Translations under genes and position numbers: made by a program | Shown: positions 9,632 through 19,800 of the stretch, piece by piece | How positions within the stretch are numbered: the first letter of the stretch is position 1 | Layout of the letters: every line of letters begins with the position of its first letter | The notes under the pieces: model-generated | Databases searched by the model: none | Told to the model about the DNA's origin: nothing | The model's input: only the letters and a program-made list of their open reading frames with translations | Assembly (NCBI RefSeq): GCF_900240945.1 | Contig: NZ_OESG01000013.1 | Span: 620,001-684,000 of the forward strand | Length of the DNA: 64,000 nucleotides | Direction of reading: 5' to 3' | Origin: Mycobacterium sp. 3519A | GTDB lineage: Bacteria; Actinomycetota; Actinomycetes; Mycobacteriales; Mycobacteriaceae

Positions 9632-9988
9632 ATGCCGACTCCGGATCCGAACGGCTATGTCGAAGCGTGGGTGCGGGCCTGGAATGCGCACGACATCGAA
9701 GCGGTGCTCGCGCACTTCCACGACGATGTGCTGTTCACCTCACCGGTCGCGGCGCGGGTCGTGCCCGAGAGCGGGGGAGTGGTGCGCGGTAAGGCCGCCC
9801 TGCGGGATTACTGGACGGCGGCGTTGGCCAAACAGCCTGATTTGCAGTTCGCGGTGGTCGGCGTCTACCGCGGCGAATCGACGCTGGTGATCAACTACCG
9901 CAACCACCGCGGTGAACTGGTCAACGAGGTGCTGACCTTCGACGGCGGCCTGGTCCGGGAAGGCCACGGGACGTACCTGTCGGATTAG
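9632..9988 (+). CDS. SnoaL-like / nuclear transport factor 2-fold protein
   Basis: 118-aa small protein. The sequence YVEAWVRAWNAHDIEAVLAHFHDDVLFTSP is typical of the cone-shaped NTF2/SnoaL fold used by cyclases, isomerases and orphan ligand-binding proteins. It begins 6 bases after the esterase stop and probably shares its transcript. No specific reaction can be given. The frame is open upstream inside the esterase gene, but the fold begins at ATG 9632. Confidence 0.75.
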   Translation: MPTPDPNGYVEAWVRAWNAHDIEAVLAHFHDDVLFTSPVAARVVPESGGVVRGKAALRDYWTAALAKQPDLQFAVVGVYRGESTLVINYRNHRGELVNEVLTFDGGLVREGHGTYLSD

Positions 9989-9991
9989 GTC

Positions 9992-10099
9992 TCACGTCAC
10001 CAGGCCCTGTTCGCGCAGCCACTGCCGTGCGACGATCGCGGAGTCTGCGCCGTCGTTGTCGACCTCGGCGTTCAATAGATCTCGATGGGCTCCGGGTGG
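9992..10099 (-). pseudogene. C-terminal remnant of a glycine-betaine-type ABC transporter binding protein
   Basis: Read on the minus strand this stretch ends NAEVDNDGADSAIVARQWL, then REQGLVT and a stop. That resembles the extreme C-terminus of OpuAC/ProX-type substrate-binding proteins (pattern LNAEVDNDGKD..AVAKKWL..NGL). Only about 35 codons remain; upstream there is no start, no domain body, and a stop follows near 10136. It appears to be the leftover 3' end of a deleted gene, abutting the S10 promoter region. The family assignment rests on a short match. Confidence 0.55.
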
Positions 10100-10222
10100 G
10101 CGTCTGAACGAAGTCCGCGACCGTGTTTCGGACGGTCAGTTGTTCGTTGTGTGTCTCAATTCTTTGTCGGTAACGGATCATGTAGCGATCATTTTGTGCC
10201 GGGCTGAAGCTCCGCCCGTCGA

Positions 10223-10248
10223 GCTTCCTTACTCTGGAGTAAGAAAGC
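10223..10248. promoter_or_regulatory. Inverted repeat upstream of the S10 promoter
   Basis: GCTTCCTTACTC-TG-GAGTAAGAAAGC: 12-base arms with one mismatch, containing a perfect CTTACTC/GAGTAAG core, 25 bases before the putative -35. It could be an operator or a terminator stem for transcripts arriving from upstream. No run of T follows on the plus strand, which favours an operator. Confidence 0.45.
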
Positions 10249-10272
10249 CGCCCGTTCGGCGTGGCCAGGGAT

Positions 10273-10301
10273 TTGGCTGACGTCGCGTTTTAGGGCATAC
10301 T
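10273..10301 (+). promoter_or_regulatory. Putative S10 operon promoter
   Basis: TTGGCT (10273-10278), a 17-base spacer and CATACT (10296-10301) fit a SigA-type -35/-10 pair (four of six each). It would give a leader of about 240 bases before rpsJ. Confidence 0.5.
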
Positions 10302-10549
10302 GTTCGGGTTGCCTTGAGCCGGGTACGCCTGGCCGGGGCATCCGACCAGCGCCCGTACGGGCGCATCCGGTACCCACCTCGATCGCGACATTTTCCGCCG
10401 CGGCTGAGTGTGCGTGAGGGCGACACGCCCGACCGCGGGGATCGGTGGACCACAGACAGATGAACAGCGGCGGCATACCAGCGCGAAGCGAGTGCGCCGA
10501 ACGGAACGCGGTCCCGACAGGGGCCCTGTAGGAGTGAGGTAGGAGAAGC
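10302..10549 (+). other. S10 operon 5' leader with potential secondary structure
   Basis: This gene-free leader contains the perfect palindrome GCGCCCGTACGGGCGC (10349-10364), enclosed by GGGTAC (10321-10326) and GTACCC (10370-10375), so a nested hairpin is possible. Ribosomal operon leaders can bind L4 or other r-proteins for feedback control, but this structure is not recognised as a named element. The last bases GTAGGAGAAGC are the rpsJ ribosome site. Confidence 0.4.
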
Positions 10550-10855
10550 GTGGCGGGACAGAAGATCCGCATCAGGCTCAAGGCCTACGACCACGAGGCG
10601 ATTGACGCCTCGGCGCGCAAGATCGTGGAGACGGTCACCCGTACCGGCGCCAGCGTGGTTGGTCCTGTGCCGCTGCCGACTGAGAAGAACGTGTACTGCG
10701 TCATCCGGTCCCCGCATAAGTACAAGGACTCGCGGGAGCACTTCGAGATGCGTACGCACAAGCGGTTGATCGACATCCTCGACCCGACGCCGAAGACCGT
10801 CGACGCGCTCATGCGTATCGACCTTCCGGCCAGCGTCGACGTGAACATCCAGTAG
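10550..10855 (+). CDS. rpsJ: 30S ribosomal protein S10 (NusE)
   Basis: 101 aa, the standard S10 length. The start [16 protein letters not shown] and the segment [20 protein letters not shown] are diagnostic. It is a component of the 30S head and, as NusE, of transcription antitermination complexes. The start is GTG 10550 after GTAGGAGAAGC. It is the first gene of the S10 operon; rplC follows after 12 bases. Confidence 0.98.
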
Positions 10856-10867
10856 GAGACCCAAGAA

Positions 10868-11521
10868 ATGGCACGTAAAGGCATTCTGGGCACCAAGCTG
10901 GGCATGACGCAGGTGTTCGACGAGAACAACAGGGTCGTGCCGGTGACGGTCGTCAAGGCCGGCCCCAATGTCGTGACCCGTATCCGGACGCCTGAGCGCG
11001 ACGGATACTCCGCTGTCCAACTGGCATACGGCGAGATCAGCCCCCGCAAGGTGAACAAGCCGGTCACCGGTCAGTACGCCGCCGCGGGCGTCAATCCCCG
11101 CCGCCACCTCGCCGAGCTGCGGCTCGACGACGAGGCCGCCGCGAGCGAATACGAGGTCGGTCAGGAACTGACCGCCGAGATCTTCGCCGACGGCACCTAC
11201 GTCGACGTGACCGGCACCAGCAAGGGCAAGGGCTACGCGGGCACCATGAAGCGCCACGGTTTCCGCGGCCAGGGCGCCAGCCACGGTGCCCAGGCGGTGC
11301 ACCGTCGTCCGGGCTCGATCGGTGGCTGCGCCACCCCGGGCCGGGTGTTCAAGGGCACGCGCATGTCGGGCCGGATGGGCAACGACCGCGTGACGACGCA
11401 GAACCTGTTGGTGCACAAGGTCGATGCCGAGAACGGCGTGCTGCTGATCAAGGGCGCCATCCCCGGTCGTACCGGTGGGCTGGTCGTGGTCCGCAGCGCA
11501 ATCAAGCGAGGCGAAAAGTAA
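10868..11521 (+). CDS. rplC: 50S ribosomal protein L3
   Basis: 217 aa. The N-terminus [19 protein letters not shown] and the tail [18 protein letters not shown] are typical L3. The long extended loop ([19 protein letters not shown]) reaches the peptidyl transferase region. The stop TAA at 11519-11521 shares its last base with the rplD start, so the two are translationally coupled. Confidence 0.98.
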   Translation: MARKGILGTKLGMTQVFDENNRVVPVTVVKAGPNVVTRIRTPERDGYSAVQLAYGEISPRKVNKPVTGQYAAAGVNPRRHLAELRLDDEAAASEYEVGQELTAEIFADGTYVDVTGTSKGKGYAGTMKRHGFRGQGASHGAQAVHRRPGSIGGCATPGRVFKGTRMSGRMGNDRVTTQNLLVHKVDAENGVLLIKGAIPGRTGGLVVVRSAIKRGEK

Positions 11522-12177
11522 TGGCTACCAACAAAATTGACGTTCACACCCCGGCAGGCAAGAAGGACGGCTCCATCGAGCTGCCCGCCGAGCTGTTCGA
11601 CGTCGAGCCGAACATCGCGCTGATGCATCAGGTCGTCGAGGCGCAGCTCGCCGCGAAGCGGCAGGGCACCCACGCGACCAAGACGCGCGGCGACGTCCGC
11701 GGCGGCGGCAAGAAGCCGTACCGCCAGAAGGGCACCGGTCGCGCCCGTCAGGGTTCGACGCGTGCACCGCAGTTCACCGGCGGTGGCACCGTGCACGGCC
11801 CGCAGCCGCGCGACTACAGCCAGCGCACGCCCAAGAAGATGATCGCCGCCGCACTGCGCGGGGCGCTGTCGGACCGGGCGCGCAACGGCCGCATCCACGC
11901 CGTCACCGAACTCGTCGAGGGCCAGACCCCGTCGACCAAGAGCGCCAAGGCGTTCCTGGCCACGCTGACCGAGCGCAAGCAGGTGTTGGTGGTGATCGGC
12001 CGCACCGACGAGACCGGTGCGCTGAGCGTGCGCAACCTTCCCGGTGTGCACATCCTGTCGCCGGATCAGCTCAACACCTACGACGTGCTGAAGGCCGACG
12101 ACGTGGTGTTCAGCGTCGAGGCGCTGAACAGCTACATCAGCGCGAACACCAAGACTGCCGAGGAGGTTTCGGCCTGA
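11521..12177 (+). CDS. rplD: 50S ribosomal protein L4
   Basis: 218 aa. The conserved loop [19 protein letters not shown], which lines the exit tunnel, is present near residues 60-80. L4 is an autoregulator of the S10 operon in enterobacteria; whether it acts on this leader is not known. The stop overlaps the rplW ATG at 12177. Confidence 0.98.
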   Translation: MATNKIDVHTPAGKKDGSIELPAELFDVEPNIALMHQVVEAQLAAKRQGTHATKTRGDVRGGGKKPYRQKGTGRARQGSTRAPQFTGGGTVHGPQPRDYSQRTPKKMIAAALRGALSDRARNGRIHAVTELVEGQTPSTKSAKAFLATLTERKQVLVVIGRTDETGALSVRNLPGVHILSPDQLNTYDVLKADDVVFSVEALNSYISANTKTAEEVSA

Positions 12178-12479
12178 TGGCGACCGTGACTGACCCCCGC
12201 GACATCATCCTGGCTCCGGTCATCTCCGAGAAGTCGTACGGACTGATCGAAGACAACGTGTACACGTTCGTCGTGCACCCCGACTCGAACAAGACGCAGA
12301 TCAAGATCGCGATCGAGAAGATCTTCAACGTCAAGGTCGCGTCGGTGAACACCGCCAACCGACAGGGCAAGCGCAAGCGCACCCGCGCCGGTTTCGGCAA
12401 GCGTAAGGACACCAAGCGCGCCATCGTGACGCTGGCCGCGGGCAGCAAGCCCATCGACCTGTTCGGAGCGCCGGCCTAG
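12177..12479 (+). CDS. rplW: 50S ribosomal protein L23
   Basis: 100 aa, normal for L23. It begins [16 protein letters not shown] and carries [16 protein letters not shown]. It sits at the tunnel exit and docks trigger factor and SRP. The ATG overlaps the rplD stop by one base. Confidence 0.98.
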   Translation: MATVTDPRDIILAPVISEKSYGLIEDNVYTFVVHPDSNKTQIKIAIEKIFNVKVASVNTANRQGKRKRTRAGFGKRKDTKRAIVTLAAGSKPIDLFGAPA

Positions 12480-12502
12480 CCGGCAGAGGGACTTAAAGAA
12501 TC

Positions 12503-13345
<843 letters not shown>

Positions 13346-13355
13346 GAGATAGCCG

Positions 13356-13633
13356 ATGCCACGCAGCCTGAAGAAGGGTCCGTTCGTCGACGACCATCTG
13401 CTCAAGAAGGTCGACGTCCAGAACGAGAAGAACACCAAGCAGGTCATCAAGACCTGGTCGCGGCGTTCGACCATCATCCCCGATTTCATCGGGCACACCT
13501 TCGCGGTGCACGACGGCCGCAAGCACGTTCCGGTGTTCGTCACCGAGGCGATGGTCGGGCACAAGCTGGGCGAGTTCGCGCCCACCCGTACGTTCAAGGG
13601 TCACATCAAGGATGACCGGAAGGCGAAGCGCCG

Positions 13634-13637
<4 letters not shown>
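13356..13637 (+). CDS. rpsS: 30S ribosomal protein S19
   Basis: 93 aa. [19 protein letters not shown] and [21 protein letters not shown] are family signatures. It is a 30S head protein pairing with S13. The 3' end overlaps the rplV start by 4 bases (GTGA). Confidence 0.98.
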
Positions 13638-15015
<1,378 letters not shown>

Positions 15016-15018
15016 GAA

Positions 15019-15435
15019 ATGCTGATTCCCCGCAAGGTCAAGCACCGCAAGCAGCACCACCCCCGTCAGCGCGGCATCGCCAGCGGCGGGACGTCGGTCA
15101 GCTTCGGTGACTACGGTATCCAGGCGCTGGAGCATGCCTACATCACCAACCGGCAGATCGAGTCCGCTCGTATCGCCATCAACCGGCACATCAAGCGTGG
15201 CGGCAAGGTGTGGATCAACATCTTCCCGGACCGCCCGCTGACCAAGAAGCCCGCCGAAACCCGCATGGGTTCGGGTAAGGGTTCGCCGGAGTGGTGGGTC
15301 GCCAACGTGAAGCCCGGCCGGGTGCTGTTCGAGCTGAGCTACCCCGATGAGAAGACCGCACGGGATGCGTTGACCCGCGCGATCCACAAGTTGCCGATCA
15401 AGGCGCGCATCGTGACTCGAGAGGATCATTTCTGA
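15019..15435 (+). CDS. rplP: 50S ribosomal protein L16
   Basis: 138 aa. [19 protein letters not shown], then [22 protein letters not shown], are diagnostic. It organises the A-site tRNA region. It starts 3 bases after rpsC; its TGA overlaps the rpmC ATG. Confidence 0.98.
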   Translation: MLIPRKVKHRKQHHPRQRGIASGGTSVSFGDYGIQALEHAYITNRQIESARIAINRHIKRGGKVWINIFPDRPLTKKPAETRMGSGKGSPEWWVANVKPGRVLFELSYPDEKTARDALTRAIHKLPIKARIVTREDHF

Positions 15436-15668
15436 TGGCAGTGGGAGTGACTCCTGGCGAACTTCGCGAACTGACCGACGACGAGTTGAAGGACAAGCTG
15501 CGCGAGTCCAAGGAAGAGCTGTTCAACCTGCGCTTCCAGATGGCGACCGGTCAGCTCGCCAACAACCGTCGGCTTCGTACGGTGCGTCAGGAAATTGCGC
15601 GTGTGTACACAGTGCTGCGCGAACGTGAATTGGGCCTGGCGTCCGGGCCCGCGGGTGAGGAATCGTAA
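15435..15668 (+). CDS. rpmC: 50S ribosomal protein L29
   Basis: 77 aa, two-helix L29: [30 protein letters not shown] and [21 protein letters not shown]. It sits near the tunnel exit beside L23. ATG 15435 overlaps the rplP stop; rpsQ follows after 2 bases. Confidence 0.98.
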   Translation: MAVGVTPGELRELTDDELKDKLRESKEELFNLRFQMATGQLANNRRLRTVRQEIARVYTVLRERELGLASGPAGEES

Positions 15669-15670
15669 AA

Positions 15671-15982
15671 ATGGCAGAAACACAGGCCTCCAAAGACAAA
15701 GGGCCGAAGCACACTCCGCGCGCGGAGAAGCCGCGCGGGCGGCGCAAGACCGCTATCGGTTACGTCGTGTCGGACAAGATGCAGAAGACGATCGTGGTCG
15801 AGCTGGAAGACCGTAAGAGCCACCCGCTCTACGGCAAGATCATCCGGACCACCTCGAAGGTCAAGGCGCACGACGAGAACGGCGACGCCGGTGTCGGCGA
15901 CCGCGTCTCGCTGATGGAGACTCGTCCGCTGTCGGCCACCAAGCGGTGGCGGCTGGTCGAGATCCTCGAGAAGGCCAAGTAG
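15671..15982 (+). CDS. rpsQ: 30S ribosomal protein S17
   Basis: 103 aa. The OB-fold core begins about residue 27 ([21 protein letters not shown]) and includes [20 protein letters not shown] basic 25-residue N-terminal extension precedes it, as in other mycobacteria. It is the last gene of the S10 operon and is followed by a hairpin terminator. Confidence 0.97.
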   Translation: MAETQASKDKGPKHTPRAEKPRGRRKTAIGYVVSDKMQKTIVVELEDRKSHPLYGKIIRTTSKVKAHDENGDAGVGDRVSLMETRPLSATKRWRLVEILEKAK

Positions 15983-15999
15983 CCCCAAGCAGACACGAC

Positions 16000-16023
16000 A
16001 AGCCCCCGCCACGGCGGGGGCTT
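16000..16023. terminator. Terminator hairpin after rpsQ
   Basis: AAGCCCCCGC-CACG-GCGGGGGCTT, a perfect 10-base stem with a short T run, lies 17 bases after rpsQ and just before the convergent zwf stop. It can serve both directions. Confidence 0.8.
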
Positions 16024-16030
16024 TCGTGCG

Positions 16031-17545
16031 TCAGCTGTCGCTCTTGGCCTCGCGCCAGGCTCGTTCGAACGGCAACCGCCATGCATTCGGCGCGATCAAT
16101 TGGTGAATGGCGTTGGGGCCCCAACTGCCCTGCGGATATGACTTGGCGGGCGGCGGGTCGGCGAGCAGGTCGGCCGACCGCTCCCACAGCGACTCGATGC
16201 CTTCGGCGGTGGTGAACAAGGTGTGGTCGCCGCGCATCGCGTCGAGCATCAGACGTTCGTAGGCCTCCAGCACGTCGGTGCTGCTGCCGACCTCCTGCGT
16301 CGAGAACTGCATCGACAGCTTCTCCAGCTTCATGCCGGGGCCAGGGCGTTTGCCGTAGAACGACAGCGACACCTTGGAATCCTCGGCGAGGTCGAAGGTG
16401 AGGTGATCGGGCCCCTGCGCGCCGACACCCGAACCGGGCGCGAACATCGACCGCGGCGCCTCCTTGAACGCGATCGAGATGATGCGCATGCCCTCGGCCA
16501 TCCGCTTACCGGTGCGTAGATAGATCGGCACCCCCGCCCACCGCCAGTTGTCGATGCCGACCTTGAGCGCGATGAACGTTTCGGTATCGGAATCCCTTGC
16601 CACACCTTCTAATTCGCGGTAACCAGTGAACTGGCCGCGCACCACGTTCTTCGGGTCGACCGGCAGCATCGACCTGAACACCTTGTTCTTCTCCTCGCTG
16701 ATGGCGCGGGGCTCCAACGCCGTCGGCGGCTCCATCACCACGAAGGCCATCACCTGGAACAGATGGGTGACGACCATGTCCTTGTATGCGCCGGTGCTCT
16801 CGTAGAAGTTCGCACGCTCGTCCAGACCGAGCGTCTCGGGGATGTCGATCTGGATGTGGTCGATGAAGTTGCGATTCCAGATCGGCTCGAACAGTCCGTT
16901 TGCAAAGCGGAACGCCAAGATGTTCAGCGCCGCCTCTTTACCGAGGAAGTGGTCGATGCGGAAGATCTGATCCTCACGGAACGTCTCGTGCACAAAGTCG
17001 TTGAGCGCCACGGCACTTGCCAGATCGGTGCCGAACGGCTTCTCCATCACAACGCGCGAGCGGTCCACCAGGTTCGCATCACGCAGCGTCGCGATCACCG
17101 CGTGCGCGGCCTTCGGCGGCACCGACAGGTAGTGCAGCCGGCGTACGCCTTGGCCGAGTTTCTTCTCCGCGTTCTCGACCGCGGCGGCCAGCGCATCGGG
17201 TCCCGCGCTCTGTGGCACATAGGTGACTGTTTCCGCGAACCGCCGCCATTGCTCGGTGCTGAGTTTGTGGGTGCCGAAATCCTCGATGGCCGATTTGGCC
17301 ACTTCGAGGAACTCGTCTCGGGTGAGGTCTTCCAGCGAGGTGGCGACGATCTCGATGTGGGGGGCCAGCTCGGATTGGTCGAGATACGCCAGCCCGGGGA
17401 TCAGTTTGCGTCTCGCGAGATCGCCTGTCGCGCCGAACAGGACGACCACATGGGGATCGACCGCGATGTCCTCCTGGCGGTACGGACGTGAGCCGGGAGC
17501 GGGATAGGAGATCGTCTGCGGCTTGCTGGTCGTCACTGTGGGCAT
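16031..17545 (-). CDS. zwf: Glucose-6-phosphate dehydrogenase
   Basis: 504 aa, NADP-dependent family. The nucleotide motif VVLFGATGDLARRKL is near residue 35, EKPFG in the middle, the active-site signature RIDHFLGKE and the substrate region LRTGKRM further on. It oxidises glucose 6-phosphate to 6-phosphogluconolactone, opening the oxidative pentose phosphate route and supplying NADPH. There is no opcA, tkt or tal nearby, unlike the other mycobacterial zwf locus. The start overlaps the stop of the upstream Ddn-like gene by 13 bases, so it appears to be the last gene of a three-gene minus-strand operon. Confidence 0.95.
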   Translation of the reverse strand: MPTVTTSKPQTISYPAPGSRPYRQEDIAVDPHVVVLFGATGDLARRKLIPGLAYLDQSELAPHIEIVATSLEDLTRDEFLEVAKSAIEDFGTHKLSTEQWRRFAETVTYVPQSAGPDALAAAVENAEKKLGQGVRRLHYLSVPPKAAHAVIATLRDANLVDRSRVVMEKPFGTDLASAVALNDFVHETFREDQIFRIDHFLGKEAALNILAFRFANGLFEPIWNRNFIDHIQIDIPETLGLDERANFYESTGAYKDMVVTHLFQVMAFVVMEPPTALEPRAISEEKNKVFRSMLPVDPKNVVRGQFTGYRELEGVARDSDTETFIALKVGIDNWRWAGVPIYLRTGKRMAEGMRIISIAFKEAPRSMFAPGSGVGAQGPDHLTFDLAEDSKVSLSFYGKRPGPGMKLEKLSMQFSTQEVGSSTDVLEAYERLMLDAMRGDHTLFTTAEGIESLWERSADLLADPPPAKSYPQGSWGPNAIHQLIAPNAWRLPFERAWREAKSDS

Positions 17546-18018
17546 ACTTCCAGCCTAAACACCGGGTGTGTGTGCGCTGCCCGGACGAATTCGTCGTCCG
17601 CCGAGTCCATGCCGACGTCGAGATAGGGCAGGACGAAGAACCGCCGGAACACGGCCACGATCGGGCGCGGGATACCGGGCGGACCGGCCAGCAAGCTGGC
17701 GCGCAGCACGGGTCCGGCTTGTTCGGCGGGCAGCTCGACGGCGCAGATCTGCTCGACGTCGCCGCCGCGGCGCAGTTCGGCCGTGCCATCGGCGGCGCGC
17801 AGGTTGCGCACCCAGTTGACGATGCCGTACGACGCCACCAGGTACTCGCTGTCGCCGTGACCGAAGACGACAAGCGGAACGCTCACCGGCGTGCCGCTCT
17901 TGCGACCGCGCACGGTAAGCACGGCGAAGGTTCCGATCCGGACGCCTGCGCGGATGAGTGCCCGCATCACGGCGTTGTTGAATCGGACAAAGACGTTGAC
18001 TCGGTACGCTTTCGGCAT
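17533..18018 (-). CDS. Ddn-like deazaflavin-dependent nitroreductase family protein
   Basis: 161 aa, split beta-barrel of the F420-binding Ddn/Rv3547 family. Characteristic are VRGRKSGTPVSVPLVVFG (F420 phosphate side) and VASYGIVNWVRNLRAA. Such proteins reduce quinones or other substrates with F420H2. The context is suggestive, because F420 is reduced in mycobacteria by glucose-6-phosphate oxidation, yet the neighbour here is the NADP enzyme. The start ATG 18018 is chosen where homology begins; a longer frame upstream lies over the ABM-domain gene. It is 13 bases after that gene. Confidence 0.82.
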   Translation of the reverse strand: MPKAYRVNVFVRFNNAVMRALIRAGVRIGTFAVLTVRGRKSGTPVSVPLVVFGHGDSEYLVASYGIVNWVRNLRAADGTAELRRGGDVEQICAVELPAEQAGPVLRASLLAGPPGIPRPIVAVFRRFFVLPYLDVGMDSADDEFVRAAHTHPVFRLEVCPQ

Positions 18019-18031
18019 CGTCAGGCCTGCG

Positions 18032-18352
18032 TCAGTCCGCGGTGGCTTCGATGGCGACTCGGTAGATCGCGGGATGAGCGGTGACGGCGAATTCCTGCAT
18101 GGACCGCTGCGCGCTCTGCTGGAAGAAGTCCTGCGATGTTGCGGCGTGGAGTGCTTCCGCGCTGTCCCACTCCGCGACATTGACCAATTGGTATCGGGTG
18201 TCGGGGCTCAGCGCGCTGTGCAGCCGCAGTGACCGGAAACCGGGTTGCCTGCTCAAAAAGGCCGCGCGTTCCTGCCAGCCTTGGACGAAGGCGTCGACCT
18301 CGGTCTGCGGGATCTCGAAGATGTTGATCAGCGTGATCGGTTCACTGTCCAT
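18032..18352 (-). CDS. Antibiotic biosynthesis monooxygenase (ABM) domain protein
   Basis: 106-aa dimeric alpha/beta-barrel protein. ITLINIFEIPQTEVDAFVQGW and YQLVNVAEWDSAEALHAA match the ABM fold, found in quinol or haem monooxygenases and in small proteins of unknown role. It is first in a minus-strand operon with the Ddn-like and zwf genes. No catalytic assignment is possible. Confidence 0.75.
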   Translation of the reverse strand: MDSEPITLINIFEIPQTEVDAFVQGWQERAAFLSRQPGFRSLRLHSALSPDTRYQLVNVAEWDSAEALHAATSQDFFQQSAQRSMQEFAVTAHPAIYRVAIEATAD

Positions 18353-18391
18353 ACCTCTATGACGCAGCGCGGCGGCCCGACATGACAAGGG

Positions 18392-19087
18392 CTATGGCAT
18401 CTTCGCCGCGATGCCGTCGAGAAGCTGATCCAGGCCGGCGCGGAACTCGGCGACGTGGTCGTCGTCGGAGTCGTCGAACACCCCCGCCGCGACAGCCGCC
18501 GCCAGCGCGGGGAAGCGCTCGCCGTCCACCAGACGCCTCAGCAGTCCGGCATAGTTCGGGCCTTCGGCGGCGGCCTCGATGTCCAACGCCGCGGCACCGC
18601 GCACGTAGTGCAGCACCGCCATCACCGCTGCCAGCTTGTCCCGTTCGGTCAGCCCGGTCGGGCCCAACGCGGCCAACCCGGCGTCCAGCCACGCCAGTTG
18701 TCCGGGATCCAGCGGCGGGCCTGCCGTCGCGGTCTGCAGCACCCACGGATGGCGGTGGTAGACGTCCCACAGCCCATCGGCCCAATTCGCAAGCGCGCCA
18801 CGCCAATCCGACGGATCGCGGGGGGTGGGTGGGGGATCCGGTGCCGTCGACAACATGAACGTCAACAACTCGTCCTTGTTCGCGACGTGGCGGTAAAGCG
18901 ACATGGTCCCGCAGCCCAACCGCTCGGCCAGCCTGGCCATCGACAGCGCGTTGAGGCCCTCCTGCTCGACCAACTCGATCGCCGCCCCGACGATCGTCTC
19001 CCGGTTCAGGCCGCGACCGCGGCGCGTCGATGGCTTGTCGCGCCAGAGGATCTGCAGCGCCCTCGGCAGCGGCTCGTCGGTCGTCAT
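18392..19087 (-). CDS. TetR-family transcriptional regulator (TetR_C-type)
   Basis: 231 aa. The HTH begins about residue 28 (NRETIVGAAIELVEQEGLNALSMARLAERLGCGTMSLYRHV), followed by a long ligand domain of the TetR/TetR_C_11 type. It is divergent from a DUF2306-like membrane protein across a 45-base gap filled with palindromic repeats. It probably represses both itself and that gene; the effector is unknown. Confidence 0.87.
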   Translation of the reverse strand: MTTDEPLPRALQILWRDKPSTRRGRGLNRETIVGAAIELVEQEGLNALSMARLAERLGCGTMSLYRHVANKDELLTFMLSTAPDPPPTPRDPSDWRGALANWADGLWDVYHRHPWVLQTATAGPPLDPGQLAWLDAGLAALGPTGLTERDKLAAVMAVLHYVRGAAALDIEAAAEGPNYAGLLRRLVDGERFPALAAAVAAGVFDDSDDDHVAEFRAGLDQLLDGIAAKMP

Positions 19088-19096
19088 CGCACCCCA

Positions 19097-19144
19097 GCGT
19101 ATACCTATGCGTATGCAGTACGCTTTGTGCGTATGACATACGCA
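19097..19144. promoter_or_regulatory. Cluster of GCGTAT/ATACGC half-sites, TetR operator
   Basis: The gap holds TGCGTATG-A-CATACGCA (19128-19144, perfect), GCGTA-TGCAG-TACGC (19109-19123) and a further GCGTATAC near 19098. The perfect palindrome covers the membrane-protein ATG (19133), so a bound repressor would block initiation directly. It is very probably the target of the divergent TetR protein. Confidence 0.75.
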
Positions 19145-19771
19145 TCGCGTGCGCTGGCCGTCGTCGTCGTCGCCTTTCTGGCGTACTCACTGCCGCCGTA
19201 TTTCACCGGCGGCACCCGGGTGCCCTCGACGTTTGCGTGGCATTACCCACTGCTGGTGGCGCATGTGCTGTTCGCCAGTGCCGCGATGGTGTGCGCGGTG
19301 GCGCAGATCTGGCCGGGACTGCGCGCCGCCAGACCTGTGCTGCACCGCCTGCTGGGCCGGTTGTACGTCTACACCGCGGTGCCTGCGGCGCTCTGCGCCA
19401 TGGTGATCGGGGCGGCCACCCCGTTCGGTCCTTTCCTCGCCGTCAGCAATGTGGCGCTGGCATCGCTGTGGCTGTGGTTCACGATCAACGGCTACGTCGC
19501 TGCGCGGCAACGGCGGTTCGCGCAGCATCGCAGGGACATGGTGCGCAGCGCGACGTTGGCGCTGTCGATCATCACCAACCGGATCTGGACGCCCATTTTG
19601 GTCATCGCATGCCAACCGTTGCGGGACAGCGTGTTTGGAGGCAGCGAGGAACACTTCGTGTGGTTCGTGGCAGGTGCGGGTGCGTGGTTGGGATGGTCGA
19701 TCCCATTCGTCGTCGTGCAGCGGTGGCTGAACCGGCAACCCGGACTGGCGCCGTCGTCAATTTCCGGCTAA
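19133..19771 (+). CDS. DUF2306-like multi-pass membrane protein
   Basis: 212 aa with about six hydrophobic segments (ALAVVVVAFLAYSLPPYF, LLVAHVLFASAAMVCAVAQIW, YVYTAVPAALCAMVIGAA and others) and conserved His/Arg in HRLLGRLYVYT and QHRRDMVRSA, a pattern seen in DUF2306 proteins. Function unknown; His residues near the membrane could bind a cofactor, but that is inference. The frame is open back to 18455, antisense to the TetR gene; I set ATG 19133 because the hydrophobic protein starts there. Confidence 0.7.
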   Translation: MTYASRALAVVVVAFLAYSLPPYFTGGTRVPSTFAWHYPLLVAHVLFASAAMVCAVAQIWPGLRAARPVLHRLLGRLYVYTAVPAALCAMVIGAATPFGPFLAVSNVALASLWLWFTINGYVAARQRRFAQHRRDMVRSATLALSIITNRIWTPILVIACQPLRDSVFGGSEEHFVWFVAGAGAWLGWSIPFVVVQRWLNRQPGLAPSSISG

Positions 19772-19800
19772 CCGATGCGCGGCGGGTGTAACCTCCGGTC

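Noticed and set aside
10056..10280. A 74-codon plus-strand frame upstream of rpsJ
   Set aside because: It runs over the transporter remnant, the inverted repeat and the -35 hexamer; no ribosome site or homology.
18455..19132. Long N-terminal extension of the DUF2306-like protein
   Set aside because: It lies wholly antisense to the TetR gene, and the operator and hydrophobic protein begin at 19128-19133.
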